Shown here: piece by piece, positions 52,600 to 60,783 of the stretch
Layout of the letters: each line of letters opens with the position of its first letter
Position numbering within the stretch: position 1 is the stretch's first letter
Assembly: GCA_023896275.1 (NCBI GenBank)
Contig: MLDA01000020.1
Coordinates: forward strand, 18,938-82,937
DNA from: Kocuria rosea subsp. polaris
GTDB lineage: Bacteria; Actinomycetota; Actinomycetes; Actinomycetales; Micrococcaceae
Direction of reading: 5' to 3'
DNA length: 64,000 bases
Program-made: the position numbers and the translations under genes
The notes under the pieces: model-generated
Seen by the model: only the letters and a program-made list of their open reading frames with translations
Databases searched by the model: none
Told to the model about the DNA's origin: nothing

Positions 52600-53891
52600 G
52601 CACGCGAGCCGCCGCGCCGCGGCTGCTGCCGGCCGCCGAGGTCCTCTTCGCCGCGGCGGACGGCGGGCACCACGGGGTCGACGCGCTCGCTGCCTCGCTG
52701 CGCGCCGAAACCGGGCCCGCGCGCGCCGATCACCTGCGCTACAAGCCGGGGCGCTCTGTGGTGGGCCGGCTCAACGCGGACGACGGCGTCCCGGTCGGCT
52801 GGGTCGCCGGTTTCGGGCCGGCGGCCGCTGACAAAGCCCTACGGACATTGCGGCTCGGGGAGAAGCTGGGAATCGACCTGCCGGTGCTCGAGCTCGGGGG
52901 CGGGCACCTTCTGATCGCGGGACCGGTCGGCGCCGACAAGAAGTTGCGCAGGCTCCTGCGCCGGACGCACTCGGTGCGCGCGGACGGATCCGTGCGCGGC
53001 GAGATCCTCAACTTCAACCCGGGGCGCCGGCTCGTGGTGCGCCGGCGCGGCTCGGCGGAGCGCGCCGAACCGCTCGGTCCGGGCGGCGACGTCGTCGTCA
53101 AGCTCTCGCACCGGGCCTACGGGCACATCGTGGACCTGACCTCCGCGCTCCGAGGCCGCGGCGTGCCGGCGCTGCAGCCGCACCTGTTGGCAGGCGCACG
53201 GGACCACGGGCTCGCGTACGAGCACTACGGGACGGGGGACCTTTCCGCCGGCGGAACCGAGGGCGAGTTCGAGCAGGCGGGCCACTTGCTGCGGCGCTGG
53301 CACGACGCCGGGGCAGCCGTCGCCGCGGCGACCGCTCTGCCGCGCGTCGACGCCTCGGCGCGGTTGCGGGCGGTGGTGTCCGGGATCGAGGGGATCATGC
53401 CGGAGGCGGCAGACCGGGCGCACCGGGTCGCGGCCGCACTGGACGAGGTGCTCGCCGCGGCGGGCGGCGGCATCGTGCCCGTGCATGGGGACTATTCAGC
53501 CGATCAGCTGCTGCGCGGGCCGGCCGGGCTGCGCATCATCGACGCCGACCGCGCCGCCTGGGGACCTCCCGGCTGGGACCTCGGCTGCTTCGCGGCGGCG
53601 GAGATGCTCGCGGTCGCCGATGGCTTGCCCCGGCTCGAGGGGACGGAGAACATGCTGCGCGGGTACGGCGACGCCGGGTCCTTGCCGGCGTTCGTCGGCG
53701 CCCACGTGCTGCTGCGTGTGCTCGAACCCTTCCGGGCCACCGCCCCACGCTGGGCCGATCGGGTCTCCGCTCGCCTGACGTTGGCCGAGCGGTTGGCGGC
53801 GGCTCCCGCCGCCGGTGGCCCGGGGGCCCTTCTCGAGGCGATGACGGCGGCGCACGCAGGCCCGGCACACGCGCTGCGGGGCGAGTCGTGA
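52596..53891 (+). CDS. APH-fold phosphotransferase (first)
   Basis: This 431-residue kinase of the aminoglycoside-phosphotransferase fold has the catalytic loop H-G-D-Y-S-A-D-Q-L-L (297-306) and the metal-binding I-I-D-A-D-R. Two K/R-P-G-R repeats near 50 and 142 suit the nucleotide-binding N-lobe. The acceptor is unknown: a sugar, lipid head group or small molecule. It overlaps the ABC exporter gene by ATGA and the second kinase gene by GTGA, so the five genes are tightly coupled. Confidence 0.82.
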   Translation: MSTRAAAPRLLPAAEVLFAAADGGHHGVDALAASLRAETGPARADHLRYKPGRSVVGRLNADDGVPVGWVAGFGPAAADKALRTLRLGEKLGIDLPVLELGGGHLLIAGPVGADKKLRRLLRRTHSVRADGSVRGEILNFNPGRRLVVRRRGSAERAEPLGPGGDVVVKLSHRAYGHIVDLTSALRGRGVPALQPHLLAGARDHGLAYEHYGTGDLSAGGTEGEFEQAGHLLRRWHDAGAAVAAATALPRVDASARLRAVVSGIEGIMPEAADRAHRVAAALDEVLAAAGGGIVPVHGDYSADQLLRGPAGLRIIDADRAAWGPPGWDLGCFAAAEMLAVADGLPRLEGTENMLRGYGDAGSLPAFVGAHVLLRVLEPFRATAPRWADRVSARLTLAERLAAAPAAGGPGALLEAMTAAHAGPAHALRGES

Positions 53892-54949
53892 CCGGCGTCG
53901 CCGAGTCCCACTGGCAGGCGCCCGTGCCGGAGCACGCCGGCGAGTTGCGCATCGGGCGCGCCTGGCCGCGCCCGGACGGGACGCAGGACGTCGAGGGGTA
54001 CGACGGCGCCGGCCGCCTGCGCGCCGGGACCTGGCACGGCGGCGACGCCCGGCTCGAGCTGCTCCATTTCGGCCGGGACGCCGCGCTGCCCGGGCTGCCC
54101 GAGGTGCTCGTGCCCGGGGCCGAGTTGCTCGTGCACCGGGCCGGGCGCCGCGCCGTCGTGCGCTCAGGGGACCGCTACCTCAAGGTGCTGCGCCGGGGCC
54201 GCGCCGCCGGCGTCGCCGCGGCCTCGACCCGGCTGGGCGAGGTCGTGCGCGCGGCCGGCGGCGCGAGCGCCACGGTGCTGGAGACCCGGGGCGCGACGGT
54301 CGTCTTCGACACCGTGCCGGGCCTGCCGCTGCGCAGCCTGGCCGCGGGCGAAGACCTGAGCCGGTGGCGCGCGGCGTGGGAGGCCTTCGCCGACACGTGG
54401 GCGCGCATCGTGGGTCGGACGCCCGCGAGCGGGGACGCGGGCGGGCCGACTCTGGCGAGGCATGACGCGCGGGCCGAGGTCGACGTCGTGCTCACCTGGG
54501 CCGGACATTTGCGCCGGCACGATCCGCTCCGGCTCGGGGACGGCCTCGAAGGATTCGACCGCCGGGTGTACCGGGTCGTGGGGGACCTGCTCGCCGGCGA
54601 CGACCGACTGGTTTTCGCCCACCGCGACCTGCACGACGAGCAGCTGCTCTACGATCCGGAGCTGGGCCGGATCGGCCTGCTGGACTTCGACACGGCGGCC
54701 CTTGCCGAGGCGGCCCTCGATCTGGGCAACCTGCTGGCGCACCTGGACCTCCGCCACGACCAGGGGCTCATCGGTGCGCCCGCCCGGGACGCGGCCCGCG
54801 ACATTCTGCTGAGACTGGCCGGTCGCTGCGGGGTACCGCCGGCGCGGCTCTCCGCCTACGAGGCCGCCAGCCGGGTCCGGCTCATCGGCGTCTACGCGTT
54901 CCGCCCACGGTGGCGGGGGCTCGCGAGAGGCTGGCTCCGCGACGGGTGA
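53888..54949 (+). CDS. APH-fold phosphotransferase (second)
   Basis: This 353-residue kinase-like protein has the catalytic loop H-R-D-L-H-D-E-Q-L-L (245-254), eukaryote-like in its H-R-D, and the metal motif L-L-D-F-D-T-A. It differs clearly from the preceding kinase. The N-terminal 90 residues are poorly conserved. It ends the operon. A 15-bp perfect hairpin follows. It may add a second phosphate, act on another substrate, or serve as self-protection. Confidence 0.8.
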   Translation: MTGVAESHWQAPVPEHAGELRIGRAWPRPDGTQDVEGYDGAGRLRAGTWHGGDARLELLHFGRDAALPGLPEVLVPGAELLVHRAGRRAVVRSGDRYLKVLRRGRAAGVAAASTRLGEVVRAAGGASATVLETRGATVVFDTVPGLPLRSLAAGEDLSRWRAAWEAFADTWARIVGRTPASGDAGGPTLARHDARAEVDVVLTWAGHLRRHDPLRLGDGLEGFDRRVYRVVGDLLAGDDRLVFAHRDLHDEQLLYDPELGRIGLLDFDTAALAEAALDLGNLLAHLDLRHDQGLIGAPARDAARDILLRLAGRCGVPPARLSAYEAASRVRLIGVYAFRPRWRGLARGWLRDG

Positions 54950-55037
54950 GGCGCGCGCGTGACGAGCGCCTCACCTCGGATTTCATCCAGGCCGGGGGGC
55001 GGGCTGCGGGCCGGCGGGAAAACCGGGCCCTGGCGAA

Positions 55038-55071
55038 CGCCTGCATCCCCGCAGCGGCGGGGATGCAGGCG
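55038..55071 (+). terminator. Terminator of the glycosyltransferase/kinase operon
   Basis: Positions 55038-55052 and 55057-55071 form a perfect 15-bp stem with an AGCG loop, 88 bp after the last stop codon. There is no T-run. Confidence 0.7.
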
Positions 55072-55108
55072 ATTCTCCGCGGCGACGGAAGAGGGGAATC
55101 GCTCGATT

Positions 55109-55136
55109 TTGCGCGGGCCCACCTCGCTGGTAAAGT
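55109..55136 (+). promoter_or_regulatory. Promoter of the tRNA-Thr/tRNA-Met pair
   Basis: TTGCGC (55109-55114), a 16-nt spacer and TAAAGT (55131-55136) precede tRNA-Thr by 11 bp. Confidence 0.55.
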
Positions 55137-55147
55137 ATTTCTCCGTT

Positions 55148-55219
55148 GCCCCCCTAGCTCAGTGGTAGAGCGCGTTCTTGGTAAGAACGAGGTCACGGGA
55201 TCGATTCCCGTGGGGGGCT
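55148..55219 (+). tRNA. tRNA-Thr (GGT)
   Basis: This 72-nt cloverleaf has acceptor arms GCCCCCC (55148-55154) and GGGGGGC (55212-55218). The anticodon loop TTGGTAA carries GGT. The T-arm has the ATCGATTCCCG loop. CCA is not encoded. Confidence 0.95.
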
Positions 55220-55221
55220 CT

Positions 55222-55278
55222 GAATGGAAGCCCGCGTCTGTGTCATGCAAACTGGCGCAGTCGCGGGCGTTTCCATTC
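55222..55278 (+). terminator. Hairpin between tRNA-Thr and tRNA-Met
   Basis: GAATGGAA (55222-55229) pairs with TTCCATTC (55271-55278), and CCCGCG with CGCGGG inside. It begins 3 bp after tRNA-Thr and ends just before tRNA-Met. It may terminate or aid processing. Confidence 0.6.
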
Positions 55279-55280
55279 GT

Positions 55281-55354
55281 GGCGGCGTAGCTCAGCTGGT
55301 TAGAGCGCACGACTCATAATCGTGAGGTCCCGGGATCGAGTCCCGGCGCCGCTA
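55281..55354 (+). tRNA. tRNA-Met (CAT)
   Basis: This 74-nt cloverleaf has acceptor arms GGCGGCG (55281-55287) and CGCCGCT (55347-55353), where the first pair is G:U. The anticodon loop CTCATAA carries CAT. The stem and T-arm are typical of the elongator type, with no initiator-like C:A start. CCA is not encoded. Confidence 0.93.
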
Positions 55355-55360
55355 CCGATG

Positions 55361-55394
55361 GAAGGCCCGGAATCCTGGCGGATTCCGGGCCTTC
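55361..55394 (+). terminator. Terminator after tRNA-Met
   Basis: GAAGGCCCGGAATC (55361-55374) and its perfect complement at 55381-55394 form a 14-bp stem with a 6-nt loop, followed by TTCGCTTC. Confidence 0.75.
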
Positions 55395-55544
55395 TTCGCT
55401 TCTGGGGTGACGGCCAGGTGTACCCACCGGTGTAGCCATTCGCACAAAGCCGCGCCCCTCCACTGCCGTCCGCCACACCGGCCCGGAGCCCCGACGCGTC
55501 CGGCCGATCGCGTGATGCGATTCGGGCATGAGCGGGCAGACCCG

Positions 55545-55574
55545 TTGACTAGCCGCTGTGATCTGCATTACGTT
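55545..55574 (+). promoter_or_regulatory. Promoter of the PL11 lyase gene
   Basis: TTGACT (55545-55550), an 18-nt spacer and TACGTT (55569-55574) lie 62 bp before the ATG. No operator was recognised. Confidence 0.5.
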
Positions 55575-55636
55575 CGAGGCTGGAAAGCGCAATCCCGCAC
55601 TCACTCAAACTTGACCTCCGAGAGACGCCTCATAAA

Positions 55637-58180
55637 ATGAATCGATTCAAATATCCTCTGCGCGGCACGATGGCTGCCCTGGCGATCGGCTGCCTGGCGG
55701 TCGGACCAGCACTGCCCGCAGCCGGCGCCCCCTCGGCGCCGGAACGCGTCGAGCCGCTCACCCTCGCCGGAACCCAGCTCGAAGATCTGGACCGCGGGCT
55801 GGTTGCTGTCGCCGCGGACGACCAGATTTTCCTCAGCTGGCGGTTGCTCGCCTCGGAGGCTCGCGGTGCTTCGGCGACCGGCATGACGGGCGCCGGCTTC
55901 GTTGTCTACCGGGACGGCGAGCCCGTCGCCGTCGTCGAGGACAGCACCAACTACGCCGACCCCGACGGCACCGCGCAGAGCCGCTACGCGGTCGCCCCGG
56001 TCGTGAACGGCGTCGAACTGGATTCTGGGCCCGAGGTCACCGCGTGGGGCGAGGGCTTCCACGACCTGCCGCTGCAGAAACCCGCGGACGGCGTCACGCC
56101 GGCGGGGGAGGCGTTCACGTACGCGGCGAACGACGTCTCGGTCGGCGACGTCACCGGCGACGGCGCCTACGAGTACGTCGTCAAATGGGACCCGTCCAAC
56201 TCCAAGGACGTCTCGCAGAAGGGCTACACGGGCAACACCTACCTCGACACCTATACCCTCGACGGCACGCTGCTGAACCGGATCGACCTCGGAGTCAACA
56301 TCCGTTCCGGCGCGCACTACACCCAGTTCCTCGTCCAGGACTTCGACGGCGACGGCCGCAGCGAGATCATGGTCAAGACCGCGCCCGGCACCAGCTCCAC
56401 CGCGTACGACGACGGCGTGGCCGGCACGACGTCGCACATCACGTTGCCTGCCGCGGACGTCGCGGCCGGCGTCGGACACGACGACGACTACCGGATGAGC
56501 GCCTCCGACTACCGAGAGCACCTGATGTCGCTGTTCGCCGGGTGGGACGAGCACCCCGAGGTGGTGGCCGGGAACTGGCCCGCCACGATCGAGGAGGCCC
56601 TCGGCATCGAGCCACGACACGACTACCCGCTGACCGCGGCCGCGGCGACGGATCTCGCGGACCACTTCATCGACGAGTACGCACCGAGCCGCAGCGAGCG
56701 CAACGACCTGACGACCTTCGAGGGCTTCATCGTCTCCGGGCCGGAGTACCTGACGGTCTTCGACGGCGAGAGCGGCGCAGAGCTCGACACGGTCGACTAC
56801 GACCCGGCCCGCGGCGACGACGGGCTGCTCTGGGGTGACTACGCGATGAGCCGGATCGAACCCGGCAACCGTGTCGACCGCTTCCTCGCCACCACCGCCT
56901 ACCTGGACGGCGAAAAGCCGTCGGCTGTGTTCGCCCGCGGCTATTACACGCGCACCGCTCTCGCCGCTTACGACTTCGACGGAACGCGGCTCACCCAGCG
57001 GTGGCTCGCCGACAGCGGGCACGTGCCCATGGACAACCCTTTCGACGCGGCTCCGCACGGCGGCGACGGAACCGACCCGGTGTTCGGCGAGATCGCCTCC
57101 CAGGGCTTCCACTCGATGATGCCGGCGGACCTCGACGGCGACGGACGCCAGGAGATCTTCTACGGCGGAGCCGCCCTCGACGACGACGGCAGCGTCCTCT
57201 ACAGCACCACGGACGTGCTGCCGGAGGGCAGTGCGGCGCCGGGCGAGACCGCCAAGCTCGGCCACGGAGACGCCATGCACGTCGGCGACCTGGATCCCGA
57301 CCGCGACGGCCTCGAGGCTTGGACGGTTCATGAAGGCGGCGCGTGGGCGCCGTACGGCTCGGTCATGCGCGACGCGGCGACGGGAGAGGTCCTCTTCGGC
57401 GCCTACTCCGGCCGCGACACGGGCCGCGGCATGGTCGGCGACGTCGACCCCGATGTGCCCGGCCTCGAGGCCTGGGCGTCCATGCCGGACGGCACCGATG
57501 CCTCCGGACTGCTCTCGGTCAAGGGTGAACGCCTCGGCACGGCGACCCCCGGGACGAACGCATCGATCCGCTGGGCCGCGGACGGCACCACGCAGATCGT
57601 CGGGCGCGACGGCGCCAATCAGCCGGTGATCGAGGATTGGATGCGCGGCACCCGGCTGACCGGCGAAGGGGCCCGGACCAACAACGGCACCAAGGGTAAT
57701 CCGTCGCTGGTCGCCGACGTCCTCGGCGACTGGCGCGAGGAGCTACTCGTGCCCACTGCCGACTCCTCCGCGCTGCGCTTCTACCTGAGCACCGAGATCA
57801 CCGGGCACAAGCTGCCGACGCTCATGCACGACGCTCAGTACCGGTCGCAGGTCTCGGCGCAGCAGACGTCGTACAACCAGCCCGCATACCCGAGTTTCTA
57901 CCTCGCCAGCGACATCGATTACGACGCCGTCCCGATCCTGACCCGTTCGGCCGTTCCGGCCGCGCCCCGCACCCTGGACCGTCCGGGCGACGCGCGTGAT
58001 GAGGTCAAGGTCAAGGCGTCCGATCCGGCCTTCACCTACTACGTCGACGGCGAAGAGGTCACCGCGAGCAACGGCAAGGCCGCGTTCGTCGGCGATGCCG
58101 TCGTCGTGGCGGTGCCGAACGCGGGCTACCGTGTCGAGGACGGCGCGCAGACCCGCTGGGAGGTGCGCTCCGCCCGCTAG
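55637..58180 (+). CDS. Secreted rhamnogalacturonan lyase (PL11)
   Basis: This 847-residue polysaccharide lyase family 11 protein cleaves the rhamnogalacturonan I backbone of pectin. A Sec signal peptide covers about 1-31 with an A-A-G-A cut region. The first domain (about 40-140) is a fibronectin-like strand region. The propeller follows with many Asp-rich calcium loops such as D-F-D-G-D-G-R and D-L-D-G-D-G-R. A C-terminal strand-rich module of about 70 residues is extra. It is probably free in the medium. Its start has only a weak ribosome site. No other pectin gene is visible here. Confidence 0.88.
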   Translation: MNRFKYPLRGTMAALAIGCLAVGPALPAAGAPSAPERVEPLTLAGTQLEDLDRGLVAVAADDQIFLSWRLLASEARGASATGMTGAGFVVYRDGEPVAVVEDSTNYADPDGTAQSRYAVAPVVNGVELDSGPEVTAWGEGFHDLPLQKPADGVTPAGEAFTYAANDVSVGDVTGDGAYEYVVKWDPSNSKDVSQKGYTGNTYLDTYTLDGTLLNRIDLGVNIRSGAHYTQFLVQDFDGDGRSEIMVKTAPGTSSTAYDDGVAGTTSHITLPAADVAAGVGHDDDYRMSASDYREHLMSLFAGWDEHPEVVAGNWPATIEEALGIEPRHDYPLTAAAATDLADHFIDEYAPSRSERNDLTTFEGFIVSGPEYLTVFDGESGAELDTVDYDPARGDDGLLWGDYAMSRIEPGNRVDRFLATTAYLDGEKPSAVFARGYYTRTALAAYDFDGTRLTQRWLADSGHVPMDNPFDAAPHGGDGTDPVFGEIASQGFHSMMPADLDGDGRQEIFYGGAALDDDGSVLYSTTDVLPEGSAAPGETAKLGHGDAMHVGDLDPDRDGLEAWTVHEGGAWAPYGSVMRDAATGEVLFGAYSGRDTGRGMVGDVDPDVPGLEAWASMPDGTDASGLLSVKGERLGTATPGTNASIRWAADGTTQIVGRDGANQPVIEDWMRGTRLTGEGARTNNGTKGNPSLVADVLGDWREELLVPTADSSALRFYLSTEITGHKLPTLMHDAQYRSQVSAQQTSYNQPAYPSFYLASDIDYDAVPILTRSAVPAAPRTLDRPGDARDEVKVKASDPAFTYYVDGEEVTASNGKAAFVGDAVVVAVPNAGYRVEDGAQTRWEVRSAR

Positions 58181-58360
58181 CGACGCTGGTGGCGCGATTC
58201 GACTGCAATTCGGACCCGGAATGTACTTTCATGTTACCGGCTGGTGAATTGTTGCCCGCACCTCTCCCACCTGCGGGTTTGTGCTGCAACGATGAAGTAT
58301 CCGTCACGTCGGCGGCACTCCACTGGGCGGTTTTCGCCCTCTTGTGAAAGGACATGATCC

Positions 58361-58447
58361 ATGGCTGAACTTCTGGCTCTCCTCAACGGTCTCCTCGGGA
58401 CGGTCTCCGGTCTCCTCGACAGCCTGCTGGCGGCTTTGCCGCTCTAG
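58361..58447 (+). CDS. 28-residue amphipathic leucine-rich peptide
   Basis: This ATG-started frame of 28 codons follows AAAGGAC (58348-58354) at 6 nt. The peptide is about one half Leu/Val, with Leu in pairs every three or four residues (M-A-E-L-L-A-L-L-N-G-L-L), one Glu, one Asp and no basic side chains. It would form a strongly amphipathic helix. A perfect 18-bp terminator follows 10 bp after the stop. The region has no other frame with such signals. The size and pattern recall phenol-soluble-modulin- or leaderless-bacteriocin-like peptides; its function is unknown. Confidence 0.6.
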   Translation: MAELLALLNGLLGTVSGLLDSLLAALPL

Positions 58448-58457
58448 GCTGACGCCG

Positions 58458-58497
58458 GCAGAGGCGCCTCGCGACTCAGGTCGCGGGGCGCCTCTGC
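58458..58497 (+). terminator. Terminator of the small peptide gene
   Basis: Positions 58458-58475 and 58480-58497 form an 18-bp stem with one G:U around a TCAG loop. There is no T-run, but it is the strongest hairpin in the segment and starts 10 bp after the peptide stop codon. Confidence 0.7.
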
Positions 58498-58639
58498 GTG
58501 TCCCGGCGAGATGCTTCGGTCCCGAGTGCTTCGGCTCCGTCGGGGTCCCACGCGAGTACACGGCGGGCCGCGCCATCGCGGTAGGCTGAATCATAAGCTT
58601 GGGGGAGTGGAAGAACTCGAGTCGGCAGAAAGGACGGCC

Positions 58640-60028
58640 GTGGCAGAGGCGGACCCGAATTACCAGACGCGCGCTGAGCTCCGCCGAGCCCGGCAGCGTG
58701 TCGTGGACGAGGCTGAGCAACGAGACGAGTCTCAAAGGAACACAGGACAGGGCAAGGCCACGGGGGAAACGGCGGCCGACGCTGAGAACATCACTGAGGA
58801 GCCCATTATCTCCGCAATACCCGACCCCCGACCACTGTCCGAGCCGGCCAAGCAGGCGCCCTCGCGGCCGCTGGCCGCGAAGCGCGACATCGAGGCGTTC
58901 CTGCTCGAGGACCTGGACATGCCAGAGGACAAGACGGCCGCCAGGGGGACGTCCCCTAACGGGACGCAGTCCAAGTCCGCCTCAGTGAAGAGCACCCCAT
59001 CGCGGGGCGCGGCGTCGCCTGACTCCAGCGCTCCGGCCGCGGCCGGTTCCGCTGCTGACGCCCTGCGTTCGTTCCAGTCGAGCCCGGCGCGAGATGTCGA
59101 CGACGATCGCCCCACCTTCCTGCGCGACGCGGACCACGGCGACGTCCCGGCGCAGCAGGGCTTCCGGGGCTTCCTGAATCGGATCGGCTTCTCCCTCCAG
59201 CCGACCGGCGAGGAACTGCGCGACCGCCAATGGCGCGCCCAGGTGGGCCGCCGCGTGAGCCGGCCCAAGACCATCTCCATCGTTAACGGTAAAGGCGGCG
59301 CCAACAAGACGCCGACCACCGTCCTGCTCGCCTCCGTTTTCGGGCGGAATTCGAGCCAGTCGGTCCTCGCCTGGGACAACAACGGCACGCGCGGGACGCT
59401 CGGCTGGCGCACCACGGGCGACGAGCACAAGTCGCACGTCATGAACCTTCTCGACGACGCTGACGAGCTGCTCGGCTCCAAGCCGACCGAGCGCAGCATC
59501 GATGGCTACGTGCACTACCAGCCGTCGGATCGCTTCAGCGTGCTGCGCACCGAGCCGACGCTGCTGGCGGCCGAGCAGTCGGTGGCGAGCGACGACTTCG
59601 ACGCGCTGCACTCCGTCGTCTCGCGCTACTTCCAGATCACCTTCGTCGACTCCGGCAACGATGAGTCCGCCGAGCGCTGGCTGCGCATGATCGACCACAC
59701 CGACCAGCTCGTGATCGCCTCGACCACCGTCGAGGAGCACGCGGAGGCCGGCGCACTCCTGCTGGAGGCGCTCACCAACCGCGGCGGCCGGTACGCGGAG
59801 TTGGCGCGCAACGCCGTCGTCATCGTCTCCGAACCGTCGCCGAGCCCGAAACCGGGTCAGCTGCGCCGGATCACTCGCGGGTTCGAACATCTGGCCCGCT
59901 CGGTCGTCGCGGTGCCGTACGACGCACACCTCGTGAAGGGGCAGATCAGGTTCGAGGCGCTGAAGCCGGCGACCAAGCACGCCTGGCTGCGTGCCGCCGC
60001 CGCGGTGTCCGACGGAATCGCCAACTAA
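58640..60028 (+). CDS. ParA/MinD-like ATPase, EspI-like architecture
   Basis: This 462-residue protein has a charged, low-complexity N-terminus (about 1-170). Next comes a short G-F-R-G-F-L-N-R-I segment (174-182), followed by a MinD/ParA ATPase with P-loop N-G-K-G-G-A-N-K-T (216-224). The signature Lys is kept. This order, disordered region then G-W/F-R motif then ATPase, resembles EspI of ESX loci. There is no parB next to it. GTG 58640 follows AAAGGA. A -10-like TAGGCT lies at 58582. Confidence 0.75.
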   Translation: MAEADPNYQTRAELRRARQRVVDEAEQRDESQRNTGQGKATGETAADAENITEEPIISAIPDPRPLSEPAKQAPSRPLAAKRDIEAFLLEDLDMPEDKTAARGTSPNGTQSKSASVKSTPSRGAASPDSSAPAAAGSAADALRSFQSSPARDVDDDRPTFLRDADHGDVPAQQGFRGFLNRIGFSLQPTGEELRDRQWRAQVGRRVSRPKTISIVNGKGGANKTPTTVLLASVFGRNSSQSVLAWDNNGTRGTLGWRTTGDEHKSHVMNLLDDADELLGSKPTERSIDGYVHYQPSDRFSVLRTEPTLLAAEQSVASDDFDALHSVVSRYFQITFVDSGNDESAERWLRMIDHTDQLVIASTTVEEHAEAGALLLEALTNRGGRYAELARNAVVIVSEPSPSPKPGQLRRITRGFEHLARSVVAVPYDAHLVKGQIRFEALKPATKHAWLRAAAAVSDGIAN

Positions 60029-60045
60029 CGCTGGCGCCGCGCCGA

Positions 60046-60051
60046 TAGACT
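60046..60051 (+). promoter_or_regulatory. -10 element for a leaderless small-membrane-protein transcript
   Basis: TAGACT is 7 nt before the ATG at 60059, with no ribosome site. Confidence 0.5.
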
Positions 60052-60058
60052 AGGGCAC

Positions 60059-60304
60059 ATGCTTTCGATTCCCTGGGACGCGCTGTCCCCGCTCTACAAG
60101 CTCATTGTCGGTATTTCGATGGGAGTCTCGGCGGTCGGCATCATCTTGGCCATCGTCGCCGCGAACACCGGGGCGATGCCGCTGCTGTACACGGCGGTCG
60201 GCATCATCATCGTCGGCGTGCTGCTGCACGTCGGCGGCCTCATGGTGAGGGGCCGGGACGCGAGGGCGTACCGTATGGCGCAAGAGAATTCGCCGCGCCG
60301 CTGA
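60059..60304 (+). CDS. Small membrane protein, two spans
   Basis: This 81-residue protein has two hydrophobic segments (about 14-34 and 40-62) and a basic tail (R-G-R-D-A-R-A-Y-R). It may be a DUF3188-type protein, but I base this only on general resemblance. It starts leaderless. The dehydratase genes follow 29 bp later, so cotranscription is possible. Confidence 0.65.
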   Translation: MLSIPWDALSPLYKLIVGISMGVSAVGIILAIVAANTGAMPLLYTAVGIIIVGVLLHVGGLMVRGRDARAYRMAQENSPRR

Positions 60305-60333
60305 GCGTGGGAGACCAACCGCAAAGGAAGACC

Positions 60334-60780
60334 ATGAGCATCAATCCCGCCCTCGCCGGGCGCGTCTATCCGGCCGGGGACCCTTACGTCGTCGGCCGCG
60401 AGAAGATCCGCGAGTTCGCCGCCGCCGTCAAGGCGACGAACACCGCGCACTTCGACGTCGAGGCGGCCGGAGCGCTCGGCTACGCTGACGTCGTCGCCCC
60501 GCCCACGTTCGCCGTCCTGATCGCGCAGCGGGCCGACGCCCAGCTCATCGAGGACCCGGACTCCGGCATCGACTTCTCGCGCGTCGTGCACGCCGACCAG
60601 CGCTTCACCCACCACCGCCCGATCGTCGCCGGTGACGAGCTCGTCACGGAGCTGCACGTCGACACCGTGCGCGCGATGGGCGGCGGCGCCATGATCACCA
60701 CGCGCGCCGAAATCTCCACCACCGGCGGCCGGCACGTGGCCACGTCCGTCTCGTCCCTGCTGGTCCGCGGAGAGGAATAA
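60334..60780 (+). CDS. MaoC-like dehydratase, first subunit (FAS1-like/HadA type)
   Basis: This 148-residue hot-dog fold protein of the MaoC_dehydratas N-type has D-V-V-A-P-P-T-F near residue 60 and V-H-A-D-Q-R-F near 91. It lacks the D-x-N-x-I-H catalytic pattern, as in HadA/HadC. It pairs with the next gene to form a (R)-hydratase, probably for fatty-acid synthesis (3-hydroxyacyl-ACP dehydratase). The ATG at 60334 follows AAGGAAG. An upstream in-frame GTG at 60307 is not supported. Confidence 0.85.
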   Translation: MSINPALAGRVYPAGDPYVVGREKIREFAAAVKATNTAHFDVEAAGALGYADVVAPPTFAVLIAQRADAQLIEDPDSGIDFSRVVHADQRFTHHRPIVAGDELVTELHVDTVRAMGGGAMITTRAEISTTGGRHVATSVSSLLVRGEE

Positions 60781-60783
60781 CCC

